Of a stretch of DNA of 5,522 nucleotides, positions 4,336 through 5,522 are shown one piece after another. Below the pieces are notes generated by a model. The model made no database searches, was not told where the DNA came from, and saw only the letters and a program-made list of their open reading frames with translations. The position numbers and the translations under genes are program-made. Origin of the DNA: Acidobacteriota bacterium (GTDB taxonomy: Bacteria > Acidobacteriota > Blastocatellia > RBC074); the NCBI GenBank assembly GCA_013140935.1, contig JABFSD010000838.1, positions 1 through 5,522 on the forward strand. Reading direction: 5' to 3'. How positions within the stretch are numbered: the first letter of the stretch is position 1; each line of letters starts with the position of its first letter.

Positions 4336-5522
4336 TTACCGCGAAGCCGTCGCCGCATTCGGCGTCAGCCATTGATCGAACCAGCCCAGCACGGTCTTAT
4401 ACCAAAGCTCGCTGTTTTGGGGTTTGAGCACCCAGTGGCCTTCGTCAGGGAAATATAAAAGTTTCGATGGTACGCCTTTGCGTTGCAGCGTCGTGAATAG
4501 TTGCAGCCCTTCGCCAATCGGCACGCGGTAATCGAGTTCGCCGTGTACGACCAGGGTCGGCGTCTTGAAATTCTTCGCGTGCAAATGCGGCGACCATTTG
4601 ACGTATTGCTCCGGGTTGTCCCACGGCACGCCTTTGAATTCCCACTCGGTGAACCAAAGCTCTTCCGTCGCGCCATACATACTCGTCAGGTTGTATACGC
4701 CCGCGTGCGAAACGAAGGCTTTGAATTTGTCGGTATGGCCGAGCATCCAGTTGACCATATAACCGCCGTAAGAACCTCCCGCCGCGCCGATGCGCGTGGC
4801 GTCAACGTAACCCTGCTTGACCACATGGTCTACGCCTTTCATCAGGTCTTCATAAACTGCGCCGCCCCAGTCGCCGCTGATCTGTTCGGTGAAGGCCTGC
4901 CCGTATCCCGTCGAGCCGTGCGGATTGAGCGACACGACGACGTAACCGCGCGCGGCAAAGAGTTGCGGGTTCCAGCGAAAGCTCCACGAGTCAAGCCACG
5001 CGCCTTGCGGGCCGCCATGTATCAACAACACCATCGGATATTTTTTCGCTTTGTCGAATTGCGGCGGCTTCACGATAAAGCCGTGCGTTTTGGTCTTGAG
5101 CGCGCCGAGGTATTCGACATCTTCGGGCGCGTTCAAATCGAGTTGCGCGAGCAAAGCTGTATTGGCTTGCGAAAGTTGTTTGACGTTCTTGCCGTCGGAT
5201 GAAGCCGTGAAAACTTCGTTGGGATGCGTGAGCGCGGCGCGCGTGAATGCGAGTTGCTTGCCGTCCGCTGAAACGGTGAAACCGGTGCTGGCGTGTTCGT
5301 TCATCACGCGCATGAACTTGTCGCCGCTGACAGGCGCGACATAAAGCGTTTCGCGTCCGCGCTCTTCGATGTTGAGAAAAAGCCGCTGGCTGTTGGGCGA
5401 CCACGTGAGGTCGCCTACGTTACGATCAAAGCCGACAGAGAGTTCGCGCGTCGTGCCGGCCTTGCGGTCATACAACATCAGTCTGACGCGGTCTGCCTCA
5501 AAGCCATTGCGCGCCTGCGAAC
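4336..5522 (-). CDS. S9 family serine peptidase (dipeptidyl/acylaminoacyl-peptidase type), C-terminal 395 residues
   Basis: The frame is open at the right edge: coding continues 14 codons beyond the internal ATG at 5478, so the N-terminus and part of the beta-propeller lie outside. Counting from that Met, residues 1-110 hold WD40-like propeller blades (LTWSPNSQRLFL near 24-35; FTVSADGKQLAF near 67-78). Residues 120-375 form the alpha/beta-hydrolase domain. HGGPQGA (154-160) lies at the oxyanion hole, and GGSYGGYM (234-241) carries the nucleophile Ser236. Asp316 in HGELDYRVP and His348 in DEGHWVLKP complete the catalytic triad. S9 enzymes cleave short peptides, often after proline or from blocked N-termini, and this type is commonly periplasmic or exported. 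The full protein is probably 650-700 residues. Substrate specificity cannot be read from the sequence. The gene ends in TAA, 64 bases before the FHA start. Confidence 0.93.
   Translation of the reverse strand, partial: SQARNGFEADRVRLMLYDRKAGTTRELSVGFDRNVGDLTWSPNSQRLFLNIEERGRETLYVAPVSGDKFMRVMNEHASTGFTVSADGKQLAFTRAALTHPNEVFTASSDGKNVKQLSQANTALLAQLDLNAPEDVEYLGALKTKTHGFIVKPPQFDKAKKYPMVLLIHGGPQGAWLDSWSFRWNPQLFAARGYVVVSLNPHGSTGYGQAFTEQISGDWGGAVYEDLMKGVDHVVKQGYVDATRIGAAGGSYGGYMVNWMLGHTDKFKAFVSHAGVYNLTSMYGATEELWFTEWEFKGVPWDNPEQYVKWSPHLHAKNFKTPTLVVHGELDYRVPIGEGLQLFTTLQRKGVPSKLLYFPDEGHWVLKPQNSELWYKTVLGWFDQWLTPNAATASR

Noticed and set aside
4501..5202. 233-codon plus-strand open frame opposite the S9 peptidase
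   Set aside because: It is antisense to the catalytic domain, with skewed composition and no recognisable motifs or ribosome binding site.

Overview
The window carries four genes, all on the minus strand, so transcription runs from high to low coordinates. In that order they are: the C-terminal part of an S9 (prolyl-oligopeptidase family) serine peptidase, cut by the right edge; a complete FHA-domain protein with an FhaA-type (DUF3662) N-terminal domain; a class B penicillin-binding protein (peptidoglycan transpeptidase) interrupted by one in-frame TGA; and the N-terminal 448 residues of a secreted protein with tail-fibre-like 'GxVGIGTxxP' repeats, cut by the left edge. The plus-strand open frames are antisense shadows of these genes.

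The organism is probably a Gram-negative, environmental, moderately GC-rich bacterium. Acidobacteriota, perhaps Blastocatellia, is my best guess. It rests on the style of the S9 peptidase, on the pairing of a DUF3662-FHA protein with a monofunctional PBP, and on the surface protein's repeat type. No rRNA or other phylogenetic marker is present, so this is inference.

Layout: 1-1345, surface protein. 1346-1601, intergenic, with its ribosome binding site, a sigma70-like promoter, small leader hairpins, and a strong hairpin terminator directly after the PBP stop. 1602-3362, PBP, with the TGA at 2973-2975 (codon 130). 3363-3509, an intergenic gap filled end to end by a 148-bp element with perfect 31-bp inverted termini (REPIN/MITE-like). 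3510-4271, FHA protein. 4272-4335, short intergenic stretch with a perfect TATAAT that predicts an almost leaderless FHA mRNA. 4336-5522, S9 peptidase fragment.

The FHA and PBP genes plausibly act together in phospho-regulated cell-wall synthesis, recalling the actinobacterial fhaA-rodA-pbpA-pknA/B cluster, although no kinase, phosphatase or RodA/FtsW gene is visible here. The peptidase and surface protein look functionally separate. The main anomalies are the TGA that separates the PBP membrane anchor from its intact catalytic domain, and the repeat element that fits exactly between the FHA stop and the PBP start codon. I saw no tRNA, rRNA, CRISPR array or transposase.
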